A DNA stretch of 21,993 nucleotides. It comes from Methanomethylovorans sp. PtaU1.Bin073. GTDB taxonomy: Archaea; Halobacteriota; Methanosarcinia; Methanosarcinales; Methanosarcinaceae. The stretch covers positions 1 to 21,993 of the forward strand of contig MVQW01000003.1 of NCBI GenBank assembly GCA_002067265.1. The letters are read 5' to 3'. The notes below the pieces were generated by a model. That model was not told the DNA's origin. It searched no databases and saw nothing but the letters and a program-made list of their open reading frames with translations. Shown piece by piece: positions 14,223 through 21,993 of this stretch; position 1 is the stretch's first letter; each line of letters begins with the position of its first letter. Position numbers and translations under genes: made by a program.

Positions 14223-14450
14223 TCAGTAAACACAATTCTCATGACTGACAGGCAATCTGTTCAACTTATCCCTGTAGAACTGCCATTTAGGCATGAACTG
14301 GTCCATTAGTGCTATGAACCTGGCGTTGTGTGTTGGTTCTAATAAATGTGCCATTTCATGCACAACGATGTATTCAAGGCAATCCTTCGGTTTCTTTGCA
14401 AGGTCAGTGTTAAGCCGGATGCTAAATGCACGATGGTTACAGCTTACCAT
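14223..14450 (-). pseudogene. Truncated YgjP-like (M48/DUF45-type) metallopeptidase
   Basis: The 75 codons encode only the C-terminal third of a YgjP/WLM-like zinc metallopeptidase (family about 230 aa). They start at the SCN of the usual (W)GSCN motif, then IRLNTDLAKKPKDCLEYIVV, the zinc site HEMAH (H31, E32, H35) with H41, and the family ending ALMDQFMPKW and RDKLNRLP. Its ATG lies inside the last codons of the helicase gene (7-nt overlap) with no ribosome-binding site. The sequence switches from helicase to peptidase at the bases coding Trp-stop. The simplest reading is a deletion that removed the N-terminal two-thirds. Full-length homologues follow related helicase genes in other genomes (family knowledge). 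A short translated product cannot be excluded. Confidence 0.7.
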
Positions 14451-17155
14451 GGTACTGAAAGTTTATCAATGACATCACGGCGAGAAAGTACTCTTGCACA
14501 CTGTTCCCATTGATCTTTGTTGGGATCAATTGTCTCCTTATATCGTATCTCAAAAACATCACGTGCCTTATTTCTAAGATGAATGTACTTGTCCATCATC
14601 TCTTCCAGTTGCTCAACATTCTCAATCCAATCATCATCTATAGTATCTGGAAGACCTCCGAATATGTCGTATCGGTCCTTCATGCGCTTTGAAAGTACTT
14701 GATATATTTTTTCATCCTGAGTTTCGTGATAGACAAGATTCAACATATCTACAGTTTTTCTAGATTGTCCAAAGCGCTTTATGCGTCCCAACCGCTGCTC
14801 AAGTCGAGAAGGATTCCAAGGTAAGTCGATGTTGATTAGAGTACCAAGAGTTTGTAGATTAAGACCTTCACAAGCTGCATCTGTTGCTACTATCAAACGA
14901 ATTTCCCGTTTCTTTACGGCGTTCTTTATGTCCTCTCGCTCTATAGAAGCAAAGTTTTCTCCGCGGAAGAGTCCACTCTTGCCTGCACCCGCATAGACTC
15001 CCACGGTTTCTCCAGGAAGAATCTTAGCTAATTCCGATGCTACGAAGTAAGCAGTATCATAATACTGAGTAAAAACAATGCATCCATGCTCTAGCCAAGT
15101 TTTTCCGTCCGTGAGGTGGTCAGTGAGGAAGTACAACACTGCAGAGAGTTTGGGATCACGCGCCTCAGGGCGTGAGAGTTCTTCGACGATGGTCTTCAGG
15201 TATGATGTCTCTTCAAGTGTGAGTGAACTTAGTGTGTCTGTTATAAGGGTTGATTGTTCCTCATCTTCAATAATATCCCGTTGCAACATCTTCTCTGCTG
15301 TAGACCTGCCAGAAGCAAAGCTTGAGCAGATTCTTTGTAAAAGCAGAGTTCTCATAAATCCAGAAGCTTTACTGCGTTTTTTCAAAGCCTCTGTGAATGA
15401 CTCTGCAGCTTCATAGGCTAGATTGAAGGGATGGTTTGTAAGCAGACCTAGGCCATTGAATTCTACTCCCGCATATGTAGTAGGCGTCGCATATGGATCA
15501 GGATATATATTTACACCGACTCTATCTAACAAACCAGCATCTTCCAATGTTTGTCTTCGGCGAAGAATAGTGTGTCTGACAATAGGATTGTGTTCTCGTA
15601 GGAATCCAGGCTCAAGTGCTCGCTCGATAAGCTGCTGTTCCAAGAAATCCAGTGAACCAAATCCACGATTAGTGAAGAAAGTTTGATCAGCTATGCCTAG
15701 TTGGTTCCGCAATATGAAAAACAAACCATCGTTATCATCGTCAGATGGTGGAAGCGGATTTTGAAGCCACTCCCAAGCCTCTTTTCCATCCGCAGGAGTA
15801 TGCTCTCCCTTTACAAGGGGCAATGCCTTTTCCCAGTTAACCCAATGGCTAAACATTTCACGACCAAGCACAAAATCCGCACCTGCATTAAGAATTGCAA
15901 ACATGTCCCAAAGTTCAGAGACTTCGGTTTGTATGGGTGTTGCAGTACCAAGTAACAAGTTTTTTGTGCGTGATCCCATCTTCAACATGAAATCGAGCAA
16001 ATTATTAGGCTCTTTCCTGCTATTATCAAATCCACCACGACGGCGCGCTTTATGTGCTTCATCAAGGACAACAGTTCCATATTTGCGTTCAAGTAAGTAC
16101 TTGCGTTCCTCGGAATCGTGAAATACAAGGCCGGTAGATACGATAGCAATGCGGAATGGACAGCGAATTATATCCTCAGGTCCGCGGGTTTTGATAACAT
16201 GACCTTTTGGATCGATCCACACTTTCTTCGTCGATATCCAGACAGCACTCGGAATCCCCAGTTTGTCAGCTAACTCCACTTGCCATTGTATAGTGAGTGT
16301 GGAAGGACAGAGAATCAAAACCGGCCCATCGTCTAATAAAGCGGAAATCATGGCGCTTGCAGCAAGAGATAACGTCTTACCAACGCCTACTTCATCAGCT
16401 AACAACATACGTGCTTTTCCATATGTTTCCCGGTGCTTCAAGAACAAAGTCACAAATGAACGCTGCCATGATTGTAATTGTTCCCCACCACGGTAGATTG
16501 GACTTTCTGCTAAAGCTGCTGCTGGAAGATCCTTAGGAGCAGTATCTTCAAAGCGAATTTCTACTCTATTGGCTACTCGCTTAATTTCATCAACAATAGC
16601 ATCAGGCAATGGAAATGAGTCTTGCCAAAGAGCTTCGAATTCCTCTTCAACCCAAGCAACACCTTCTGCTGATGTATCTTCCCAAAGGATTTCGTAGTTC
16701 TGAGAGAAAGCACTTTTTGTTTCGTTAATAGATCCCAGAAAACTGGTTTTTGAGCCGTCTGCTGCCTCAATGACTCCTGCCTTCCCGTGTATGAAAACGT
16801 AATCCTTGGGAATCACACGAATCTCAACTCTGCCTGTAGTCAACAAATCGTGCAAACGGCGATAACGATCACGATGTAAAAGTGCTTCTACTTCGGGATT
16901 CGCTTCGTTCCAGCGGTCTTTCAATGCGGTTTCTCTTACGTGCTTTGACACCGCTATATCGGCAGCATCTAATTCGCTGTTGCATACGATTTGCACTTTG
17001 GGAATAGCTTCGATTTCCTCTCCAACCAGTTCGAAGATAGAGCTACGGAAGTAACCAGCAATACGTTTGTAGGACTTTGCATTTTTCAGCTTTTCACTTA
17101 GGAAAGCATGGTCAAGGCGTTGTCGACGGGAAGAGAAGCGATTTATCTCAGTCAT
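14444..17155 (-). CDS. PLD-nuclease / SF2 helicase fusion of the anti-phage locus
   Basis: The 903-aa effector-like protein starts with a phospholipase-D-type nuclease domain (about 1-180): IAGYFRSSIFEL, then FIHGKAGV (H123, K125) and FLGSINETKSAF. A Snf2/RapA-type SF2 helicase follows, with Walker A ADEVGVGKT (253-261), DEAH (365-368), GTATP (403-407), ATDAACEGLNLQ (757-768) and QRLGRIKRFGQ (787-797). All motor motifs are intact. Proteins of this layout are annotated as PLD-domain anti-phage proteins next to DUF1156 methylases. It would track along DNA and cleave or block foreign DNA. GGAG precedes the ATG, 12 bases after the methylase stop. Its 3' end touches the broken metallopeptidase. 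The PLD HKD is present as HxK; the final Asp of classical HKD was not identified. Confidence 0.9.
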   Translation of the reverse strand: MTEINRFSSRRQRLDHAFLSEKLKNAKSYKRIAGYFRSSIFELVGEEIEAIPKVQIVCNSELDAADIAVSKHVRETALKDRWNEANPEVEALLHRDRYRRLHDLLTTGRVEIRVIPKDYVFIHGKAGVIEAADGSKTSFLGSINETKSAFSQNYEILWEDTSAEGVAWVEEEFEALWQDSFPLPDAIVDEIKRVANRVEIRFEDTAPKDLPAAALAESPIYRGGEQLQSWQRSFVTLFLKHRETYGKARMLLADEVGVGKTLSLAASAMISALLDDGPVLILCPSTLTIQWQVELADKLGIPSAVWISTKKVWIDPKGHVIKTRGPEDIIRCPFRIAIVSTGLVFHDSEERKYLLERKYGTVVLDEAHKARRRGGFDNSRKEPNNLLDFMLKMGSRTKNLLLGTATPIQTEVSELWDMFAILNAGADFVLGREMFSHWVNWEKALPLVKGEHTPADGKEAWEWLQNPLPPSDDDNDGLFFILRNQLGIADQTFFTNRGFGSLDFLEQQLIERALEPGFLREHNPIVRHTILRRRQTLEDAGLLDRVGVNIYPDPYATPTTYAGVEFNGLGLLTNHPFNLAYEAAESFTEALKKRSKASGFMRTLLLQRICSSFASGRSTAEKMLQRDIIEDEEQSTLITDTLSSLTLEETSYLKTIVEELSRPEARDPKLSAVLYFLTDHLTDGKTWLEHGCIVFTQYYDTAYFVASELAKILPGETVGVYAGAGKSGLFRGENFASIEREDIKNAVKKREIRLIVATDAACEGLNLQTLGTLINIDLPWNPSRLEQRLGRIKRFGQSRKTVDMLNLVYHETQDEKIYQVLSKRMKDRYDIFGGLPDTIDDDWIENVEQLEEMMDKYIHLRNKARDVFEIRYKETIDPNKDQWEQCARVLSRRDVIDKLSVPW

Positions 17156-17167
17156 GCTGCTCCATCC

Positions 17168-20035
17168 TTATCCCAATCTTTGGTTTTTCACCAGTTCGCG
17201 TAGCACCCGAGCTGCGCTCGCTTCATCTGGGCGATGAACTTCTAGTCTCTTAGCTACGTAGTCGGCTAGCTCTACTGCTAGATCACGCTGGGTCATATCG
17301 CCATAGTAGTTGGGGATGTTGAGAACTAAGTGGGCTAACACTTCATTGCTATCAATATTATTCACTAGTTCCATTACCGCATAGAGTACTGCACGCAGTA
17401 CAGACTGGTAGAATTCCGAACCCTCTCCCATCTCGGAACGGCCAAATTCAACAGCGCTCTTAAGCCTCGCATCGTTTGCTTTCTGGCTCGCCATTAATGC
17501 CTTGAAGTTACGTACCTTGAAGGCCTTTGCAAAGTTCTGGTAATTATCCAGCTTCTTAGCCCCACGGCTTTCCATATCGAGCATTTTAAGGTAAAAACGC
17601 TCCGCACCACTTAGCTTGTTCCAATAGCCCTTTTCGATGCCTTGCGGCACAAGACACTGATTAGCAGTATCCACTGCAAAAGCAATGAGATCATCAACAA
17701 ATGTAGTCTCACCCTTTACACGAGGACGAATTGCCTCTGAACTCATTTCACGTCCATCGATTATAGAATAATGGGTGAGTACACGCAATGCTGCAGCATA
17801 GCCTGCCATTTGAATGTCTGCATCTTCGAAGACATTTTCATCACGATACAAGTACTTAGACTTTTGATTAAGACCTGTCAGAACTTGTACTTGTGCTTCA
17901 ACCTCTTCCTGTATCTCCCAAGCAAGATCGTCTCGGGTAGTTTTATGATTACCTTGGCGTTTACGGCAAACCAGAAGCACGGTACCCTTTACATAACTAC
18001 CTTCACGTAAGGAGCTGTCAGTTTCTGTGACCACGTACCATGCAGCAGTGACCTGCAGGCCAGATGCCCACACAATGTTTGCCATATCAGCCCAAATAGA
18101 GCCATCCTGATGAGTGAACATGATAACCTGAATGCCATTTTCAGGCATGCATTCTGTCATGCGCTTATAAGCAGCTACCATACCGCGACGGAAGTCCTCA
18201 TCTTCACCTTTGATGGCAAGCGAGCGACGGCTGTCCCATACCCAATCAGCAAATTCCCGTGGAGGGTTTTTTCGAAGCCAAGCGATGAAAAACTCGAGAA
18301 TTTCCTCATACTTAACTGCATCACCGTAAGGTGGGTCTGTAATGAAAATATCATTAATAATACTAATGTCACATGCATTCACAGAGCTCACTTCAGCATC
18401 ACCCATTACAGGGAAATGTTTTATCTTCTTGTTTAACACATCAAAAAGATCAATTGTAGAACGAGATCCATAATTGTAAAGGGTATTTAGGGCTTGGTTA
18501 TAGAAAACATTAGAGGTGCTATTGCTTGCACCCCCTATTTGCTTATTTGAGCCATCTTTAGAAATTCTTGCTCCAGAAGTAGTCCATCTGCTTAGCTTAC
18601 TAGAATAATCTAAAATACCAGCGAAGAGTACAAAAAGCTCCTCACTGCTCAGGTTCTGCTGCATGATACCCAAAGACATGAGATGTCTTGGATTGAACAG
18701 GTGATGCCAGTGGGTCCAGCCACGTTCACGGATTGGTTGGTCGGTATTGTAGCCAGATTCGATGCGCATGTCTGGAATCCAACCATTTTCTTGCCATTCA
18801 ATTAAATGCTGAGCGATGAAATCTTCAACAATATATTCTCTCTTTAAATCTTCAGAAGTTACCGTCCGGAATTCATAATCTTCGCCTCTCCCTTTTTTCT
18901 TTGGGCGCATCCATTGCACGCAGTAAAGTCGTTCTTGGAAAATGTCATCGGGCAGGGGTTTGAAATCAGACTTATTCCAGAAACGTAGATTATTTCCAGT
19001 TGTGCCATCATCCTTACGGTAATCACCGCGGAGAGTAGAAATTTTTGTGCGATATTCAACATTATTGACAGTATGAATCAAATATGAATCTTGTCCGAGC
19101 CCTGCGCTATGCACAGTACCTTGAACAGCCGTAACTAACTTTTGTTCTGACACACCAGAGTGGATGACAATGTCATAACGTTTATGTACGTAATCTGGCA
19201 CCAATTCAGCAATGACACGATATCCTTTGCTTACTATTAAGCTCGGCAGAAGCGGCACCATCCAGCCAGTTTGAGGGCAGCGAGTCTCTATACAATAAAG
19301 AAATGCTTTTGCCTTCCATCCATTTCCATCCGTCTCGATACCTAAACGGTCAATCACTTCTTGTGTCTTCTTTATGAGTTCCTGGCGATCCTTCACCAGC
19401 TTCTCCTGCCTTTCCTTTGAACCTCCAACTATATTGAAAGCTCCCCATGTAAGCATGCAGGCCACCGGGTTCAAGTCAGAGGCATATACATCACAACCTA
19501 GACGTGCTGCTTCAAATGGAATCTGTCCTGAACCGCAGAAAGTGTCTGCAACTTTGGGACGATGACCAAAACGCATAATGCCGAGCTGTTCTACCAATTC
19601 TGGAAAAGAGAACGCACTGGTCTCTAGATGGGCATTGACCTGAGGCCAGATATGCTCATGAATGGTATCATATAATACCTCTGGACGTTTTGCATCACTT
19701 ACAAGCTCGCGATAGGGCTTGGAAAGCATTTGTTTTCCAGGTTTGAGTTGGAGACGCTTCTCAAAAGACTTTTCATCCATTCCCATGAGCAACTCAAATA
19801 TCTCGAGATCTTTCACAGGATTATCAGTTGCAGGCAAAAGACAGCCAAGAATACAGGCCTTAGCTAAAATCAGTGGTTTACGCCCCTTCCAATAGCTACC
19901 AAGTGCTGTGAGAGTTTTTCCACTGCCAGCCATCTGCTCCTTGTAAGACTCAGCTGACAGTTTCTGCACAGGTAATAATCGCTCAATGAGTGCTGGTGCA
20001 TCTTTAAGAGAGAATGGGATTATTGTAGCAGTCAT
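17168..20035 (-). CDS. DUF1156-type DNA methyltransferase of the anti-phage locus
   Basis: A 955-aa S-adenosylmethionine-dependent DNA methylase, probably N6-adenine, with an N-terminal DUF1156-type region (about 15-110). Motif I is DTFCGSG (164-170), with acidic motif II in YASDLNP (184-190), and motif IV is DPPY (567-570). Between them lies a large insert (about 200-555) that carries a degenerate Zn-ribbon-like CPQTG (253-257) and probably target recognition. The C-terminal third is helical. It is expected to mark host DNA so that the helicase/nuclease partner attacks only unmarked DNA, as inferred from the restriction-modification analogy. Its ATG overlaps the DUF3780 stop (ATGA at 20032-20035), with GAGGA upstream, showing translational coupling. 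The length is normal for the family, and no frameshift was seen. Confidence 0.9.
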   Translation of the reverse strand: MTATIIPFSLKDAPALIERLLPVQKLSAESYKEQMAGSGKTLTALGSYWKGRKPLILAKACILGCLLPATDNPVKDLEIFELLMGMDEKSFEKRLQLKPGKQMLSKPYRELVSDAKRPEVLYDTIHEHIWPQVNAHLETSAFSFPELVEQLGIMRFGHRPKVADTFCGSGQIPFEAARLGCDVYASDLNPVACMLTWGAFNIVGGSKERQEKLVKDRQELIKKTQEVIDRLGIETDGNGWKAKAFLYCIETRCPQTGWMVPLLPSLIVSKGYRVIAELVPDYVHKRYDIVIHSGVSEQKLVTAVQGTVHSAGLGQDSYLIHTVNNVEYRTKISTLRGDYRKDDGTTGNNLRFWNKSDFKPLPDDIFQERLYCVQWMRPKKKGRGEDYEFRTVTSEDLKREYIVEDFIAQHLIEWQENGWIPDMRIESGYNTDQPIRERGWTHWHHLFNPRHLMSLGIMQQNLSSEELFVLFAGILDYSSKLSRWTTSGARISKDGSNKQIGGASNSTSNVFYNQALNTLYNYGSRSTIDLFDVLNKKIKHFPVMGDAEVSSVNACDISIINDIFITDPPYGDAVKYEEILEFFIAWLRKNPPREFADWVWDSRRSLAIKGEDEDFRRGMVAAYKRMTECMPENGIQVIMFTHQDGSIWADMANIVWASGLQVTAAWYVVTETDSSLREGSYVKGTVLLVCRKRQGNHKTTRDDLAWEIQEEVEAQVQVLTGLNQKSKYLYRDENVFEDADIQMAGYAAALRVLTHYSIIDGREMSSEAIRPRVKGETTFVDDLIAFAVDTANQCLVPQGIEKGYWNKLSGAERFYLKMLDMESRGAKKLDNYQNFAKAFKVRNFKALMASQKANDARLKSAVEFGRSEMGEGSEFYQSVLRAVLYAVMELVNNIDSNEVLAHLVLNIPNYYGDMTQRDLAVELADYVAKRLEVHRPDEASAARVLRELVKNQRLG

Positions 20036-20610
20036 TTTGATTCCTCAAAAAATGAAAGGGTAAAAAGCTCTTCTTGTCGAGGTCTTGGACGGCGTTTACG
20101 TTCAAGTGTTTTTTTCTCGCCGTCTGATAGAGCATAGAACAGGGCTCGCCGCCAGCCAAGTTGCGTATCTTCAGGTAACCCAGCTTCGGCTACAGTCATG
20201 GAGTAAAGCCACCATCGCTCTTCCGGACGTAGTGCTCCCCACTTACTGCAGATGATTGGAAGCTGCTCAGGAGTAGCAGTTTCAGCAGCCCAGGCAAGAA
20301 CACACAGTTCCTTGCCAAGTAATCGATCAACCATGTTAGTGCCGGTATGCCAACGACCAGTGAGGATTTTGGCAGCCTTTAGCCGGTCATTGAACTCCCG
20401 CCGGGCACTGTCTGCGATCGCTGACCATACATGGCGCTTGAGAATAACCCTTTCCTCATCACGCGGAATGCCACCTTCTTGCCCTCTGTAACCATAGTCT
20501 TCCACAATAATTACGGACTCGTTCTTAGCCGCGGGGATTTCAACTCGGAAGATATGAGCACCGAAGATGTCTGGTGCACCAAAATCAACGGTCTTCGTTT
20601 TTTCACTCAT
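20032..20610 (-). CDS. DUF3780 protein of the anti-phage locus
   Basis: This 192-aa soluble protein matches the DUF3780 pattern: a strand-rich start (DFGAPDIFGAHIFRVEIP), EDYGYRG, a central helical part with AIADSARREFNDRLK and W-T-G-NMVDRLLGKELCVLAWA, then PEERWWLYSMTVAEAG and GWRRALFYALSD. The C terminus is basic and charged. No catalytic motif was recognised. The family is found almost only between DUF499 and DUF1156 genes, so a structural or adaptor role in the complex is likely. It overlaps both neighbours by ATGA (20607-20610 and 20032-20035), and GGGGA lies before its start. Confidence 0.85.
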   Translation of the reverse strand: MSEKTKTVDFGAPDIFGAHIFRVEIPAAKNESVIIVEDYGYRGQEGGIPRDEERVILKRHVWSAIADSARREFNDRLKAAKILTGRWHTGTNMVDRLLGKELCVLAWAAETATPEQLPIICSKWGALRPEERWWLYSMTVAEAGLPEDTQLGWRRALFYALSDGEKKTLERKRRPRPRQEELFTLSFFEESK

Positions 20611-21993
20611 TGCTCAATGTCCCCAGCCTGCAATTCGATGCCGAGCTTTTTTGTGAAATCTTTTAGATCGTGACCGGAGGCAAAATGACCTTTTCGGAAA
20701 GACATGGTTACATTTGTTGTAGGTGTAAACTTCTCCAGAACCTTGGAGAGCAGTGCTTCAATAAAAGGTGCATCAACCTTGATATCACCAATGTTAACAG
20801 CGATCACCTGATTACCTTGACCTACAGTGAGTGAAACACCTTCAAATGCAACAGATTTTTCTGCAGCTTGCTTCAAACCCTCAAACGTTTTGCTGCGAGA
20901 ATCAAGCTTACGACCTGTACGTGATACCAGACGGCTAGGTTTCACTTCGTCTATTTCTACTCCCTTCTTACCCTTAGCAGGGAAGCGGAACTCAGTTTTG
21001 GTTTCAATTCCATCGGCTGAAGCAAAAGCACGTAGAAGAACTTCATTGTCACTGATAGCAATGAGACCAGTATAAGGAATACCATTGCGTGGTTCGCTTG
21101 CATCAAGTGTGTATTTGATCGCTCCTTTTGGTGCAACTAAGAGCTCGACAAAACGCTTTCCATCCTGCTCAATTAGATTATTACGTATCACAAGCTTGTT
21201 GTTCCATGAAAAGGGAATACCAGTTTCATATTGGCCGGAAGGATCAATTACAAGGAAATTCACTCTTAAAGCTGATGTTATTAAGTTTTGATCCTTAAGC
21301 TGTGGGCTTGAGTCAGTAACAGAGGCATCCTCTGCATAGTAAATTCGAGGTGATGGACCAGCATTTTGTGGATTTACTCGCAGACGAACCCGCCCATCAT
21401 CATCAGGCTCGGATTCAGCAATGACCTGAACTGAGGTCTGCTTTTTCTTTGGTTTTTTCGTGACGTATCCGTTACCGAGTTCCTCCCACAATCCACGGTT
21501 ACAGGCAATGGTTTTTAGTATGTCAAGACCCTTTGGAGATAGCCAGACCATACCAGCTTGCTCAGAGTATCTGTCAACTGCATCAGACCAGCGAGTTTCT
21601 TCCTGGTTTTCAGGCCAGAGTAAATCTTGTGCCTTATCAAGAATGGCATCAAATTCTTTTTCCACATCGAGATATAGTTTGAGTGGATTAGATGTAAGTG
21701 TTTTTTCTATCTGTTCTTCACCATTGAAAGGCTTGGCTGAGTCCCTAGTCATATCCAATGGCTTGGAAGCAAGCTGAGGAGGCTTGCCTGCACGTTGAAT
21801 GGGGAAGAGAACCTTATCGAAAAGATTAAGAATAGTGGAGTTGAAGTCTTGCTCGTAGTTCTGTTGCTTGTGTTCTAGGTCTTCACGTTGCGGATGTCCT
21901 TTGGGTATGCGGCCATCGGCCTTCTGAGCTGCAAAAAATTGGCGTGCAGCTTTATCCACACTACCCATCGCCGTCTTGTCGCCAGTTAGGACA
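20607..21993 (-). CDS. DUF499-type ATPase protein, C-terminal part (5' end outside window)
   Basis: The frame is open to the window edge; reading begins VLTGDKTAMGSVDKAARQFF, so the internal Met at 21968 is not the start. About 461 residues are visible of a protein usually over 1000 aa, whose N-terminal AAA+/P-loop ATPase part lies beyond the window. Visible parts are a helical region (FNGEEQIEKTLTSNPLKLY and RWSDAVDRYSEQAGMVWLS), a basic linker, and a domain resembling the chitobiase/hexosaminidase C-terminal beta fold (AIKYTLDASEPRNGIPYTG ... LLRAFASADGIETKT, about 283-326 counted from Met 21968). It would be the energy-driven core of the defence complex. Identity as DUF499 rests on context plus the C-terminal pattern. 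Confidence 0.75.
   Translation of the reverse strand, partial: VLTGDKTAMGSVDKAARQFFAAQKADGRIPKGHPQREDLEHKQQNYEQDFNSTILNLFDKVLFPIQRAGKPPQLASKPLDMTRDSAKPFNGEEQIEKTLTSNPLKLYLDVEKEFDAILDKAQDLLWPENQEETRWSDAVDRYSEQAGMVWLSPKGLDILKTIACNRGLWEELGNGYVTKKPKKKQTSVQVIAESEPDDDGRVRLRVNPQNAGPSPRIYYAEDASVTDSSPQLKDQNLITSALRVNFLVIDPSGQYETGIPFSWNNKLVIRNNLIEQDGKRFVELLVAPKGAIKYTLDASEPRNGIPYTGLIAISDNEVLLRAFASADGIETKTEFRFPAKGKKGVEIDEVKPSRLVSRTGRKLDSRSKTFEGLKQAAEKSVAFEGVSLTVGQGNQVIAVNIGDIKVDAPFIEALLSKVLEKFTPTTNVTMSFRKGHFASGHDLKDFTKKLGIELQAGDIEQ

Overview
The window looks like an accessory region of a methanogenic archaeon, most likely in or near the Methanosarcinaceae. This is inferred from TATA-box-like promoters with short or absent leaders, an archaeal tyrosine-recombinase family, a secreted protein with an archaeosortase-type PGF C-terminal signal, AT-rich spacers and many small orphan genes. 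No rRNA, tRNA or CRISPR array was seen.

Layout. (1) 1-3400 is a mobile-element remnant. It holds a tyrosine recombinase with a coiled-coil tail, preceded by repeats and a hairpin that presents its Shine-Dalgarno sequence, then a divergent TOTE/AEP-type primase-polymerase gene, the C-terminal scrap of a trypsin-like protease, and an unlisted 59-aa zinc-ribbon gene. (2) 3577-7590 carries cell-surface and transport genes: a secreted subtilisin-like protease with a clear terminator, a cation-diffusion-facilitator transporter, and a secreted single-CxxCH protein anchored by a PGF-CTERM-like tail. The last two are flanked by two decayed direct copies of the same dead coding sequence. (3) 7600-10500 is gene-poor. 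It has a small orphan gene, a structured GC-rich segment, a zinc-ribbon/DNA-binding-like gene whose frame continues through a UAG codon, and two small genes facing it. (4) 10900-14000 holds two orphan membrane proteins, a DUF2971 protein and a Cys-rich mini-protein, separated by AT-rich inverted repeats and broken ORFs. (5) 14223 to the right edge is one tightly coupled minus-strand operon: a DUF499-type protein (its 5' end lies outside the window), DUF3780, a DUF1156 DNA methylase, a PLD-nuclease/SF2-helicase fusion and a truncated metallopeptidase. This gene set is known as an anti-phage-associated (helicase-methylase-ATPase) locus.

How the genes fit together. The defence operon uses ATGA overlaps and probably works as one modification/restriction-like machine. 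DUF2971 and the membrane proteins beside it may be further defence-island cargo, which is inference. The least expected items are the possible UAG (pyrrolysine) read-through gene at 9087-9857, the dead direct repeats around the transporter/haem-protein pair, and the metallopeptidase remnant joined exactly at the helicase stop codon.
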